This document shows, one piece after another, positions 1-5,164 of a stretch of DNA of 7,330 nt. Under the pieces are notes generated by a model. The model made no database searches, was not told the DNA's origin, and saw only the letters and a list, made by a program, of their open reading frames with translations. How positions within the stretch are numbered: the stretch's first letter is position 1; each line of letters begins with the position of its first letter. Made by a program: the position numbers and the translations under genes. Origin of the DNA: Patescibacteria group bacterium UBA6257 (lineage in GTDB: Bacteria; Patescibacteriota; Minisyncoccia; UBA6257); the NCBI GenBank assembly GCA_002440845.1, contig DJVL01000022.1, positions 1 through 7,330 of the forward strand, written 5' to 3'.

Positions 1-30
1 ACCAATGGTGATAATATCAAACATAGAAAT

Positions 31-93
31 CAACGAATTACGAATTTAATACGAATATCCGAATTAATTATTCTAATTATACTAATTATTCTA
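31..93. repeat. AT-rich spacer with CGAATT and CTAATTA units
   Basis: CGAAT occurs at 34, 41, 52 and 60 with irregular spacing, followed by CTAATTA at 73 and 82. No reading frame of interest crosses it. It looks like degenerate short-unit spacer DNA; I see no promoter or RNA gene in it. Confidence 0.5.
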
Positions 94-122
94 ACCAAGG
101 TCTAATGAAACTGGAATAAACC

Positions 123-164
123 CAGAGATCCTTCGTCCGCCGACTGGCTGACTCAGGATGACAG
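123..164. repeat. Hairpin repeat, copy 1
   Basis: This 42-base unit matches the unit at 255-296 at 37 of 42 positions. Its core can fold as GTCCGCC, loop GACT, GGCTGAC, flanked by a two-base TC/TC internal loop (GA/GA on the other strand) and an outer ATCCT/AGGAT stem. It belongs to the class of intergenic repeats whose ends read roughly GTCATTCTGA and TGAAGGATCT. The class is familiar from many bacterial genomes, but I have not searched for it. Confidence 0.75.
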
Positions 165-190
165 GGAATGAAGAATCTCTTTAAAACATT

Positions 191-225
191 GTCATTCTGA
201 AGGGCGAAGCCCTGAAGAATCTCTC
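191..225. repeat. Hairpin repeat, inverted and shorter copy
   Basis: The ends match the units at 123-164 and 255-296 when read on the opposite strand, but the core differs: AGGGC, loop GAA, GCCCT replaces the CCGCC-GACT-GGCGG core. The outer stem ATTCT/AGAAT is perfect and is separated from the core by GA opposite GA. The 12-base run TGAAGAATCTCT at its end also occurs at 169-180. A small hairpin, TCTCGT/ACGAGA, follows at 222-237. Confidence 0.65.
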
Positions 226-254
226 GTGAATACGAGAATTGTCTGAGACAAGCT

Positions 255-296
255 CAGAAATCCTTCATCCGCCGACTGGCGGATTCAGAATGACAG
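255..296. repeat. Hairpin repeat, copy 2
   Basis: Second copy of the 42-base unit, with core ATCCGCC, loop GACT, GGCGGAT paired without mismatch. Relative to copy 1 the base pair at the foot of the core changes from G-C to A-T on both sides, so pairing is kept. It is followed directly by the palindrome TGACAGC-AAA-GCTGTCA at 291-307. Confidence 0.75.
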
Positions 297-307
297 CAAA
301 GCTGTCA
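291..307. repeat. Perfect 7-bp hairpin
   Basis: TGACAGC and GCTGTCA are separated by AAA. There is no T-run after either arm, so it is not a convincing terminator. It abuts the hairpin repeat on its left and the larger inverted repeat on its right. Confidence 0.6.
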
Positions 308-310
308 GGT

Positions 311-423
311 TCTAATTTCTAAATCCTAAACAAATTCCCAAGCGTCAAATCCCAAACAGTTTGTAATTTGTGATTTAGAATTTGCGATTTGTTTATAATT
401 TAGGATTTAGGATTTAGGATTTG
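311..423. repeat. Imperfect inverted-repeat element with TTTAGGA tandem units
   Basis: The 12 bases at 319-330 (CTAAATCCTAAA) are the exact reverse complement of 399-410, and 327-335 is the reverse complement of 387-395. The interior repeats AAAT and ATTTG words of similar style, so the whole stretch folds back on itself imperfectly. The right arm carries about three tandem copies of a 7-base TTAGGAT unit (399-423). The right arm overlaps the last codons and stop of the transketolase gene. Low-complexity palindromes of this kind are common in spacers of small-genome bacteria; this is my recollection, not a search result. Confidence 0.65.
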
Positions 424-1410
424 TTTTACTGTTTGTTTTATGGCTTCTTTGCCAAGACCATATTTTTCTATCAATTCTTCTGCTTCGCCTGATTCGCCAA
501 AAGTGTCGTTAATGCCCATAAAATGAATTAAGATTGGATAGTTTTCACTTAAAAATTCTGCAATTGTTGAGCCCATACCGCCGGCAATTTGATGTTCTTC
601 CAAGGTTATAATAACTTTTGATTTTTTTGCCCATTCCAAAATCAAATCTTTGTCTAAAGGTTTGATAGCTGAATTATTTATTACAGCAATTGAAATTCCT
701 TCTTTTTCAAGCTCTTTTGCCGCCTCTAAAGCTTTATAAACCAAGAAACCGGAAACAAATATGGCAATGCCTGAATATTTTATTTTTTCATCTTCTTTGG
801 GCAGCCATAAAACGCTTGATTTTTCTATGGCAAAAGAAGATTCTTCGGAAGTAAAAACTGGAGATTTTTCCCGGGCTAATCGCAAATAAACCGAACCGGG
901 ATAATCAATGGCAGCCAAAATAGCTTTTCTTGCTTCCAAGGCGTCAGCTGGCACCATCACGCTCATATTGGGCAAAGCTCTCATTAAGGCAATGTCCTCC
1001 AAGGCCTGATGGCTGGCGCCGTCAGGCCCTACATTTAAACCTGTATGAGAGCCAATAATAATGGCTTTTTGTTTATTATGGCAAATGCTTGTCCTTATTT
1101 GCTCCCAGTTTCTACCCGGAGAAAAAACCGCATAAGAGCCAAAAACCGGAATTTTTCCTGTTGCTGCCAAGCCGGCGGCAACTCCTGCCATATTTTGTTC
1201 AGCTATTCCCAATTCAATAAATCTTTCGGGAAAACGATTTTTAAAATGATGCATTCTGATTGATTCAGTTACATCTGCGCATAAAACCACGATATTTTTA
1301 TTTTTCTCTCCGGCCAAAACTAAGCCTTCGCCAAAACCATCACGACTGGCTTTTAATTCTATCCCGCTTGTAAAAATTTTTGGACTAAAGTTAAAATCAG
1401 GGTTAAGCAT
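400..1410 (-). CDS. Transketolase, C-terminal subunit
   Basis: Cytosolic transketolase subunit (336 aa) carrying the pyrimidine-binding and C-terminal domains of the thiamine-diphosphate enzyme. The enzyme moves two-carbon ketol units between sugar phosphates in the non-oxidative pentose phosphate pathway. The block at residues 64-95 contains IAEQN, with Glu71 as the expected catalytic glutamate that contacts the ThDP pyrimidine. SHTG at 121-124, GASHQALEDIA at 131-141 and YLRLAR at 175-180 are family motifs. The last third fits the transketolase C-terminal domain. It needs the N-terminal subunit encoded just upstream, 28 bases away. The ATG at 1410 has no clear Shine-Dalgarno sequence, so translation may depend on coupling or an AT-rich leader. 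The final residues (ILNPKS) and the stop are encoded by repeat DNA, so the original C-terminus was probably slightly different. A DXS-type enzyme is unlikely because the protein is split at the transketolase boundary. Confidence 0.93.
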   Translation of the reverse strand: MLNPDFNFSPKIFTSGIELKASRDGFGEGLVLAGEKNKNIVVLCADVTESIRMHHFKNRFPERFIELGIAEQNMAGVAAGLAATGKIPVFGSYAVFSPGRNWEQIRTSICHNKQKAIIIGSHTGLNVGPDGASHQALEDIALMRALPNMSVMVPADALEARKAILAAIDYPGSVYLRLAREKSPVFTSEESSFAIEKSSVLWLPKEDEKIKYSGIAIFVSGFLVYKALEAAKELEKEGISIAVINNSAIKPLDKDLILEWAKKSKVIITLEEHQIAGGMGSTIAEFLSENYPILIHFMGINDTFGESGEAEELIEKYGLGKEAIKQTVKQILNPKS

Positions 1411-1438
1411 ACATTAATATAAAATTAAAATAATCAAG

Positions 1439-2296
1439 CTAATCAAGTTCTGACTCTATTTTTCCTTTAAGGCTTCTTAACTTTCTTAAAGCTTCTTCTG
1501 CTTCTTTGGAATCCGGCACTCTCCCGTGCCATTTATATTCCCATTCCATAAAATCAATGCCTTTGCCGGGAACAGTGTGAGCAATAATAACTACCGGTTT
1601 AACAAAAACCGAGCGGCTGGTTTTTAAAGCTTTAATAATTTCCTCAGGATTATGCCCGTCAACTTCCATCGTTTTCCAGCCAAAAGCCTCATATTTTTCT
1701 TTTAGAGGTTCAAGGGGCATAACATTTTCTGTAAATCCGTCTATTTGAATGTTATTTCTGTCAATAATAGCTGTTAAATTATCCAACTGATGTTTTCCAG
1801 CCAACATTACCGCTTCCCACGTATTGCCGCAATCTTGCTCGCCGTCGCCCATTAAACAATAAACCTGCCATTTCTTTTTGTCTATTTTCGCTCCTAAAGC
1901 CATACCCGCTGCTTGAGACAACCCCTCGCCTACCGGCCCGGAAGAAGTCTCAATCCCCGGCAAAGACAAACGATGAGGATGCCCCTGCAAAGAACTACCT
2001 AACTTTCTTAAATTTTTTAATTCTTCCTCGGGAAAATAACCGGCTTTTGACAGAATAATATAAAGCAAGGGCGCATAATGGCCGTTAGAAACTACCACTC
2101 TATCCCTTTCCGGCCAATCGGGTTTTTTCGCGTCATAATTAAGCAAACCGCCAAAATATAGCGATAAGTAAATTTCTACCGCGCCTAAAGGCCCGGCGCA
2201 ATGACCGGATTTTACCTCTAAAAGTATTTTTATCAATTCTTGGCGGATATCAATCGCCAATTTTTCTATCTCTCTCGCTGAAAATTTTTTTGCCAT
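1439..2296 (-). CDS. Transketolase, N-terminal subunit
   Basis: N-terminal half (285 aa) of a split transketolase, providing the ThDP pyrophosphate-binding domain. Visible motifs are SGHCAGPLG at 30-38, NGHYAP at 71-76, GHPHR at 105-109 and the SSGPVGEGLSQAAGMALG stretch at 118-135. The metal/ThDP motif begins GDGEQ at 150-154 and ends with the asparagines at 181-182. The usual GHxGG of the first motif reads GHCAG here. Start ATG at 2296 is supported by CAGGA at 2303-2307, about six bases upstream. It is the first gene of a two-gene unit with the C-terminal subunit. Split transketolases are well known in archaea and several bacterial groups, and the two chains assemble into one active site. 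TAG is the stop codon. Confidence 0.94.
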   Translation of the reverse strand: MAKKFSAREIEKLAIDIRQELIKILLEVKSGHCAGPLGAVEIYLSLYFGGLLNYDAKKPDWPERDRVVVSNGHYAPLLYIILSKAGYFPEEELKNLRKLGSSLQGHPHRLSLPGIETSSGPVGEGLSQAAGMALGAKIDKKKWQVYCLMGDGEQDCGNTWEAVMLAGKHQLDNLTAIIDRNNIQIDGFTENVMPLEPLKEKYEAFGWKTMEVDGHNPEEIIKALKTSRSVFVKPVVIIAHTVPGKGIDFMEWEYKWHGRVPDSKEAEEALRKLRSLKGKIESELD

Positions 2297-2321
2297 TATT
2301 ATTCCTGTTTTTGTTTTTTAA

Positions 2322-2327
2322 ATTTTA
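2322..2327 (-). promoter_or_regulatory. Possible -10 box for the transketolase pair
   Basis: TAAAAT on the minus strand lies about 25 bases before the start codon at 2296. No good -35 hexamer is found 16-18 bases further upstream, so this is a weak call based on position and the -10 match. Confidence 0.25.
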
Positions 2328-2362
2328 CCACAAAATCAAGGAAAAAAGAAAATAGATTTTTC

Positions 2363-2391
2363 TTGAAAAGGAACAAAAAAAATGTTAAAGT
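2363..2391 (+). promoter_or_regulatory. Candidate sigma70 promoter upstream of tRNA-Ala
   Basis: TTGAAA at 2363-2368 is followed by a 17-base spacer and TAAAGT at 2386-2391. Transcription would start near 2398, giving a roughly 95-base leader before the tRNA that contains the inverted repeat at 2405-2450. Matches are 5/6 for the -35 and 4/6 for the -10. Confidence 0.4.
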
Positions 2392-2404
2392 AAAAAGAGA
2401 GATA

Positions 2405-2450
2405 CATTAAAATACAATAGAAATACGTTGAGGTTTATTGTATTTCAATG
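2405..2450 (+). repeat. 15-bp inverted repeat with one mismatch, upstream of the tRNA
   Basis: The left arm 2405-2419 and right arm 2436-2450 are complementary at 14 of 15 positions (A2409 faces C2446), with a 16-base loop. A second pairing, GAAATAC at 2420-2426 with GTATTTC at 2440-2446, excludes part of the first. It may be a protein-binding palindrome or a leader hairpin processed with the tRNA. No T-run follows, so it is not a terminator. Confidence 0.6.
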
Positions 2451-2492
2451 AATTTTCAAGCGAGGAGTAAAAATTGGAAATTGAAAATAGCT

Positions 2493-2566
2493 GGGCCCGT
2501 GGTATAGAGGCAACACGCGACTATGGCATAGTCGAGTCCGGGGTTCAATTCCCCGCGGGTCCACCA
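2493..2566 (+). tRNA. tRNA-Ala (anticodon GGC)
   Basis: The cloverleaf can be drawn completely. The acceptor stem pairs 2493-2499 with 2556-2562. The anticodon stem CGACT/AGTCG (2518-2522, 2530-2534) encloses a seven-base loop with GGC at 2525-2527 preceded by T33. The variable region has four bases. The T stem CGGGG/CCCCG (2539-2543, 2551-2555) holds loop TTCAATT. Discriminator A2563 is followed by encoded CCA at 2564-2566. The third acceptor pair is G-U, the main identity element for alanyl-tRNA synthetase, which agrees with an anticodon reading GCC and GCU. The D stem (2502-2505 with 2513-2516) has one A-C mismatch and a seven-base loop containing GG. Confidence 0.93.
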
Positions 2567-2680
2567 AAGTTTATTTACAGCGGAATTTGCCTCACTCGGC
2601 CAGGCAAAAAGCGAAGTCCCGTACCGAACTTGTTCTGGTGCGGGGGAAGGGGATTGGAGAGAGAGAATGTCCACTGGGAA

Positions 2681-2710
2681 TTTTTTCCCGGCCTCGCTTT
2701 TCCGCCGCTT
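2681..2710 (-). repeat. Dispersed repeat, copy A (inverted relative to 5556)
   Basis: Read on the minus strand, 2688-2710 is identical over 23 bases to 5556-5578 on the plus strand. The next bases are A-rich in both copies and share a final CCAG after a few differences. An exact 23-base match about 2.9 kb apart in opposite orientation is very unlikely by chance. Confidence 0.75.
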
Positions 2711-2722
2711 CTTTCTTGCCCC

Positions 2723-2748
2723 GTAGCGAACGCGAAGCGTTCTGCTAC
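2723..2748. repeat. Hairpin, 11-bp stem with one bulge
   Basis: GTAGC-GAACGC, loop GAA, GCGTTC-T-GCTAC: eleven base pairs with a single bulged T at 2743. A second short hairpin, TTTCGC-TTT-GCGAAA, lies at 2776-2790. Neither is followed by a T-run. Confidence 0.7.
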
Positions 2749-2801
2749 TGAGGTTTCGCCGCCGCAATTTACGTATTTCGCTTTGCGAAAGCCGCCGCCA
2801 A

Positions 2802-2899
2802 ACCAGATAGGCACTCGCTTCGCTCGCGCACTATCTCCCTTCGGGCAGCCCCTTTTATCAAAGGGGCTGGGTCGTCTCTGGGTTTTTTGCCTATCTGGT
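2802..2899. repeat. Long-range inverted repeat enclosing inner hairpins
   Basis: The 12 bases at 2802-2813 (ACCAGATAGGCA) are the exact reverse complement of 2888-2899. Inside are AGATAG/CTATCT (2805-2810 with 2831-2836, an alternative partner for the same arm) and a 10-bp stem CAGCCCCTTT/AAAGGGGCTG at 2846-2869 with loop TATC. This can form a closed multibranch structure. Confidence 0.7.
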
Positions 2900-2900
2900 C

Positions 2901-2928
2901 CAGCCTCCTATCCGAAAGATAGGGGCTG
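2901..2928. repeat. Hairpin CAGCC-t-CCTATC / GATAGG-GGCTG
   Basis: Eleven base pairs with one bulged T at 2906 and loop CGAAA at 2913-2917. It starts two bases after the 2802-2899 closing stem ends and repeats the words CTATC/GATAG and CAGCC/GGCTG from that structure, so the arms could exchange partners. Confidence 0.7.
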
Positions 2929-2955
2929 TCGGAATTTGATTTATTCAAATTCCGA
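2929..2955. repeat. Perfect 11-bp hairpin
   Basis: TCGGAATTTGA at 2929-2939 pairs with TCAAATTCCGA at 2945-2955 across loop TTTAT. It sits 38 bases beyond the UPF0251 stop codon. It lacks a T-run on either side, so intrinsic termination is not well supported, although it could protect a 3' end. Confidence 0.65.
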
Positions 2956-2993
2956 GACGATCAAATATCGAAGAATTATCTGCTTCCGACATT

Positions 2994-3272
2994 TTACTGT
3001 TTGATTATTTTAATTGCTTTACCATTTATTAAGGCGTCAGCGATTTTTTTATATGCAGAATATAATATTCGCTGATAAGTGCTTTGAGAAGTGCGCATTT
3101 TTCCAGCGGCTTCTTTTTGTTCTAAATCATTGATATGGCGTAAACGGTAAGCTTCCATTTCTTCGGTTGTTAATTCCACAATTTCAAGAAACCTCATCGG
3201 CACGCCTTGGGGTTTAAAATAAGTTATCTTGGGGTCAAACATTATTTTTCTACAAAGTCTCGGCCTTGGCAT
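2994..3272 (-). CDS. UPF0251 (DUF134) helix-turn-helix protein
   Basis: Small predicted DNA-binding protein of the UPF0251/DUF134 family. The ATG at 3272 gives 92 aa beginning MPRPRLCRKI, the classic start of this family, so I prefer it over the TTG at 3299, which would overlap the GIY-YIG gene. Near the N-terminus lies a short segment ending GVP, then a recognition region ELTTEEMEAYRLRHINDLEQ and a sigma-like helix-turn-helix (QKEAAGKMRTSQSTYQRIL). The family usually has a few cysteines; here I see one, in RLCRK. It is the last gene of the metal-exporter operon. Family members often sit beside NifX, MinD-like and DUF5320 genes, as here, and regulation of that gene set is a reasonable guess. 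GGAAG at 3287-3291 is a rather distant ribosome site. Confidence 0.85.
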   Translation of the reverse strand: MPRPRLCRKIMFDPKITYFKPQGVPMRFLEIVELTTEEMEAYRLRHINDLEQKEAAGKMRTSQSTYQRILYSAYKKIADALINGKAIKIIKQ

Positions 3273-3282
3273 ACCCAGTATA

Positions 3283-3588
3283 TCAACTTCCAGAGCCAAA
3301 CGCCTTAGAGCGTTTATACTCTATTAATCTTAATCCTAAAAACCTTCGACCTTGAGTGATTTTTAAATAGTTCTCTCGGCGTTTGGCATCTTTTTCGTTT
3401 ATACACGCTTCAAAATAAATAAGCCGAAATGGTAATCGAAATTTTGTGGAAAAATTTTTACCTTTGTTATGTTCTTCCAATCTCTTTCTTAGATTGTTGG
3501 TGTATCCAATGTATCGTTCAAAATCCTTTGGACTCTCTAGAACATACACATAATGGAAGAACATACTGGAAGTTGTATTACTGGGCAT
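3283..3588 (-). CDS. GIY-YIG nuclease domain protein
   Basis: Stand-alone GIY-YIG domain (101 aa), a predicted metal-dependent DNA nuclease of the single-domain type related to UvrC and SLX1 nuclease domains. YVYVLES at 13-19 replaces the GIY strand and YIG is at 26-28. NNLRKRLEEHN (31-41) carries the catalytic arginine region and His40. KRRENYLK at 69-76 supplies the expected metal-binding Glu72. The start at 3588 has a good AGAGGA site with six-base spacing and overlaps the upstream CDF gene by 11 bases; a start nine codons later (MFFHYV) is also possible. TGA is the stop codon. Its position between the exporter and UPF0251 genes is odd for the operon theme and may reflect later insertion. 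Cellular role unknown; DNA repair or recombination is the usual guess. Confidence 0.88.
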   Translation of the reverse strand: MPSNTTSSMFFHYVYVLESPKDFERYIGYTNNLRKRLEEHNKGKNFSTKFRLPFRLIYFEACINEKDAKRRENYLKITQGRRFLGLRLIEYKRSKAFGSGS

Positions 3589-4639
3589 ATTCTTTCCTCT
3601 CTAAATTAATCTTACAATTTGGACATTGAAGCGTAGAACAAGGTACTCCGCGCTCGTGAGGAATTTTATAACCGCATTTTGGGCAAACGCAATAACCATC
3701 GGGACCTCGTCCGGTCGCTTCCTCTATCTCGCCCTTAAATCTACCTCGTCTTTGCCAACCAAAACTCCGACCAAAAACCGGTTTATAAAATCCGGTTTCC
3801 ACTTCATAACTTTTAATTTGAATAGCCACATAAGAAAGATTTTCAATTTCTTTCATTAGTTTTTCTCTTAAACTTTCAGAAATTTTAGTCGCCTCTTCCA
3901 CCTTTAAATTGTTTGGCAGTGTTATTTCTAAATTAGCAGTGATGGCAGAACCTTTTCTTTGTGTTTTTAAAGAATCGATTTCAATATTTTCTTTTTTGGC
4001 AATTGATTTTATTTTTTCTTCAATTTCCGGACCTGCCGAAACATCAAGCAAAGAATCAACTGCTTCTTTACCCAATGAAAATGATTGTTTAATAATATAA
4101 AGACCGATAAGCAGGGCAAGCAAAGAATCAATATAAACCCAATATCTGGATAAAAATAAACCAACAAAGACCGCAACCGAAGCATAAACATCTATTCTGG
4201 AATGAAAACCATCGGAAAGCAGAGCCATTGAATTTTCCTTTTTACCAAAATGAATTTTCAAACGGGCCATTATTTCATTGACCAACGCTGAAAAAATCAT
4301 TATTCCAAAGGCCAAAATAGGGATTTTTATTAACGAAGGATTTAAAAATTTCTGATATGCTTCGTAAATAATCCCGGCCCCTGTCCCGAATAAAATTAAA
4401 GTGATAAAAAAACCGGCAAGAACTTCAAATTTATAATGACCATAAGGGTGTTTTTGGTCTTCCGGTTTTCTGGATATTTTAATCCCGATATAGCCGATAG
4501 CTGAAGAAAAAATATCCATAAAGGAATGAATACCTTCAGCCAAAACAGCGGCTGAATTGGAAAAAATACCGATAGTAATTTTTCCTCCGGCTAAAACTAT
4601 ATTGGCCAATATGGAAATTGCCGCAATTTTTTCTTTCAT
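3578..4639 (-). CDS. CDF-family metal cation exporter with six-cysteine tail
   Basis: Inner-membrane cation diffusion facilitator (353 aa), a proton-coupled exporter of divalent metal ions. Several hydrophobic segments fill residues 5-190. The metal site is visible as HSFMD in TM2 (His38, Asp42) and HSRID in TM5 (His146, Asp150). HxxxD in both is the pattern usually linked to zinc, unlike DxxxD in iron- or manganese-type members. KHPYGHYKFE at 64-72 is a family signature. A cytoplasmic domain spans about 205-280. Residues 281-353 are an extra tail rich in Gly, Arg and Trp, then Cys317, 319, 322, 334, 339 and 342 in CxCPKCGY...PC....CPNC spacing, a likely zinc- or iron-binding ribbon. The start codon overlaps the upstream stop as ATGA, implying coupled translation from the remnant gene. 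Confidence 0.9.
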   Translation of the reverse strand: MKEKIAAISILANIVLAGGKITIGIFSNSAAVLAEGIHSFMDIFSSAIGYIGIKISRKPEDQKHPYGHYKFEVLAGFFITLILFGTGAGIIYEAYQKFLNPSLIKIPILAFGIMIFSALVNEIMARLKIHFGKKENSMALLSDGFHSRIDVYASVAVFVGLFLSRYWVYIDSLLALLIGLYIIKQSFSLGKEAVDSLLDVSAGPEIEEKIKSIAKKENIEIDSLKTQRKGSAITANLEITLPNNLKVEEATKISESLREKLMKEIENLSYVAIQIKSYEVETGFYKPVFGRSFGWQRRGRFKGEIEEATGRGPDGYCVCPKCGYKIPHERGVPCSTLQCPNCKINLERKEYAQ

Positions 4640-5028
4640 TTTGATTGAGTTTTTACTTGATTAATAATATTTTTGAATGTTTTTTCGTATTTCGGATTTA
4701 TTTCAACCGGTTTCATTTTTATTGTTGACTTGACAAAATCTCTTCTATAAGGAATTTTTCCAATAATCGGGATTTTATTTTCTTTGGCGAATTTTTCTAT
4801 TTCTCTATAAAATTTTTTTGCCAGATCGGATTTATTGATAACAATTACGTGCTTTATTCCAAAATGCTTAGCTAAATATAAAACTCTTTTTAAATCAAAA
4901 AGAGCGGATGGTGTTGGTTCGGTTGCCGCCACGATATAATCAGTGCCGACCAATGAAGCAATCACCGGACAGCCGATTCCGGGCGAGAAATCTATAACCA
5001 TTATATCAGCTTTTATTTTTTCATTAAT
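4636..5028 (-). pseudogene. C-terminal half of a MinD/Mrp-like P-loop ATPase (5' truncated)
   Basis: The open frame from ATG 5001 (121 aa), extended upstream in frame to 5028 (INEKIKADI), matches only the C-terminal half of MinD-superfamily ATPases that accompany NifX-type proteins. Seen are MVIDFSPGIGCPV, with the Walker B-like Asp and the PGIGCP motif, then DYIVAATEPTPSALFDLKR and VINKSDL. Full family members are close to 280-290 aa and start with a KGGxGK P-loop, often with a ferredoxin insert; both are absent. No ribosome site precedes ATG 5001. The piece directly upstream in the same frame is the start of a NifX-like gene, so I read this as a deletion product. It may still be translated, since the exporter start overlaps its TGA. 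Confidence 0.8.
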
Positions 5029-5145
5029 TTATCGGAATATTTTCCGATTTTTAATTTCAGCAATGATAAAATAAGAACATCTGCCAAAAACATCAAAAAC
5101 ATTACCTTCAATGTTTTTATCTGTTGAACTTACAGCTATTCTCGT
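5029..5145 (-). pseudogene. N-terminal fragment of a NifX / dinitrogenase Fe-Mo cofactor family protein
   Basis: On the minus strand the codons from 5145 read (T)RIAVSSTDKNIEGNVFDVFG, then RCSYFIIAEIKNRKI, and stop at TAA 5029-5031. This matches the first third of the NifX/NafY-like Fe-Mo cofactor family (usually 100-130 aa), including the typical IAVSS opening and the FGRC-YFII stretch. The expected ATG is ACG at 5143-5145, although an AGGA site is retained at 5153-5156 with normal spacing. Start-codon loss and the early stop both indicate decay. After the stop, the same frame continues as the MinD-like ATPase, so the two fragments are probably the flanks of one deletion. No frame between 5029 and 5145 restores the rest of the domain. 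Confidence 0.75.
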
Positions 5146-5164
5146 ATTATTTTCCTGTTTAATT

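Larger units (their letters stand above)
2567..2993. other. Gene-free, GC-richer stretch packed with hairpins
   Basis: Between the tRNA and the UPF0251 stop I find no credible gene on either strand. Base composition is clearly richer in G and C than in neighbouring genes. At least six hairpins occur, in three groups: a TTTGCCT/AGGCAAA stem at 2586-2608; stems at 2723-2748 and 2776-2790; and a dense group at 2802-2955. Open frames here overlap the tRNA and translate hairpin DNA. I looked for tmRNA, RNase P RNA and SRP RNA landmarks and did not see them. Confidence 0.6.

Noticed and set aside
123..296. CRISPR array
   Set aside because: Only two similar direct units, differing at five bases, plus one inverted unit; spacing is irregular and no cas gene is present.
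1410..1439. Frameshifted single transketolase gene
   Set aside because: The two halves meet at the normal domain boundary with a proper stop, a 28-base gap and a start; split transketolases are a known arrangement.
2540..2566. Integration site (att) at the tRNA 3' end
   Set aside because: No second copy of the tRNA 3' sequence and no integrase gene occur in the window.
2456..2814. Minus-strand frames of about 80-100 codons opposite the tRNA
   Set aside because: They translate the antisense of the tRNA and of palindromic DNA. The RRKSEAG peptide shared with 5547 reflects the DNA repeat.
2567..2993. tmRNA, RNase P RNA or SRP RNA
   Set aside because: I could not find the conserved landmarks of any of these on either strand; the hairpins alone are not enough.
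2474..3004. Long plus-strand frame of 176 codons
   Set aside because: It runs through the tRNA and the hairpin field; the translation has no domain and consists of repeat-derived residues.
3273..3299. TTG start at 3299 for the UPF0251 protein
   Set aside because: The MPRPRL opening at ATG 3272 matches the family start, and the longer form would overlap the nuclease gene.
5029..5031. Stop-codon readthrough making a NifX-ATPase fusion protein
   Set aside because: Both parts lack essential regions (most of the NifX domain, the ATPase P-loop) and the initiator ATG is gone, so decay is simpler.
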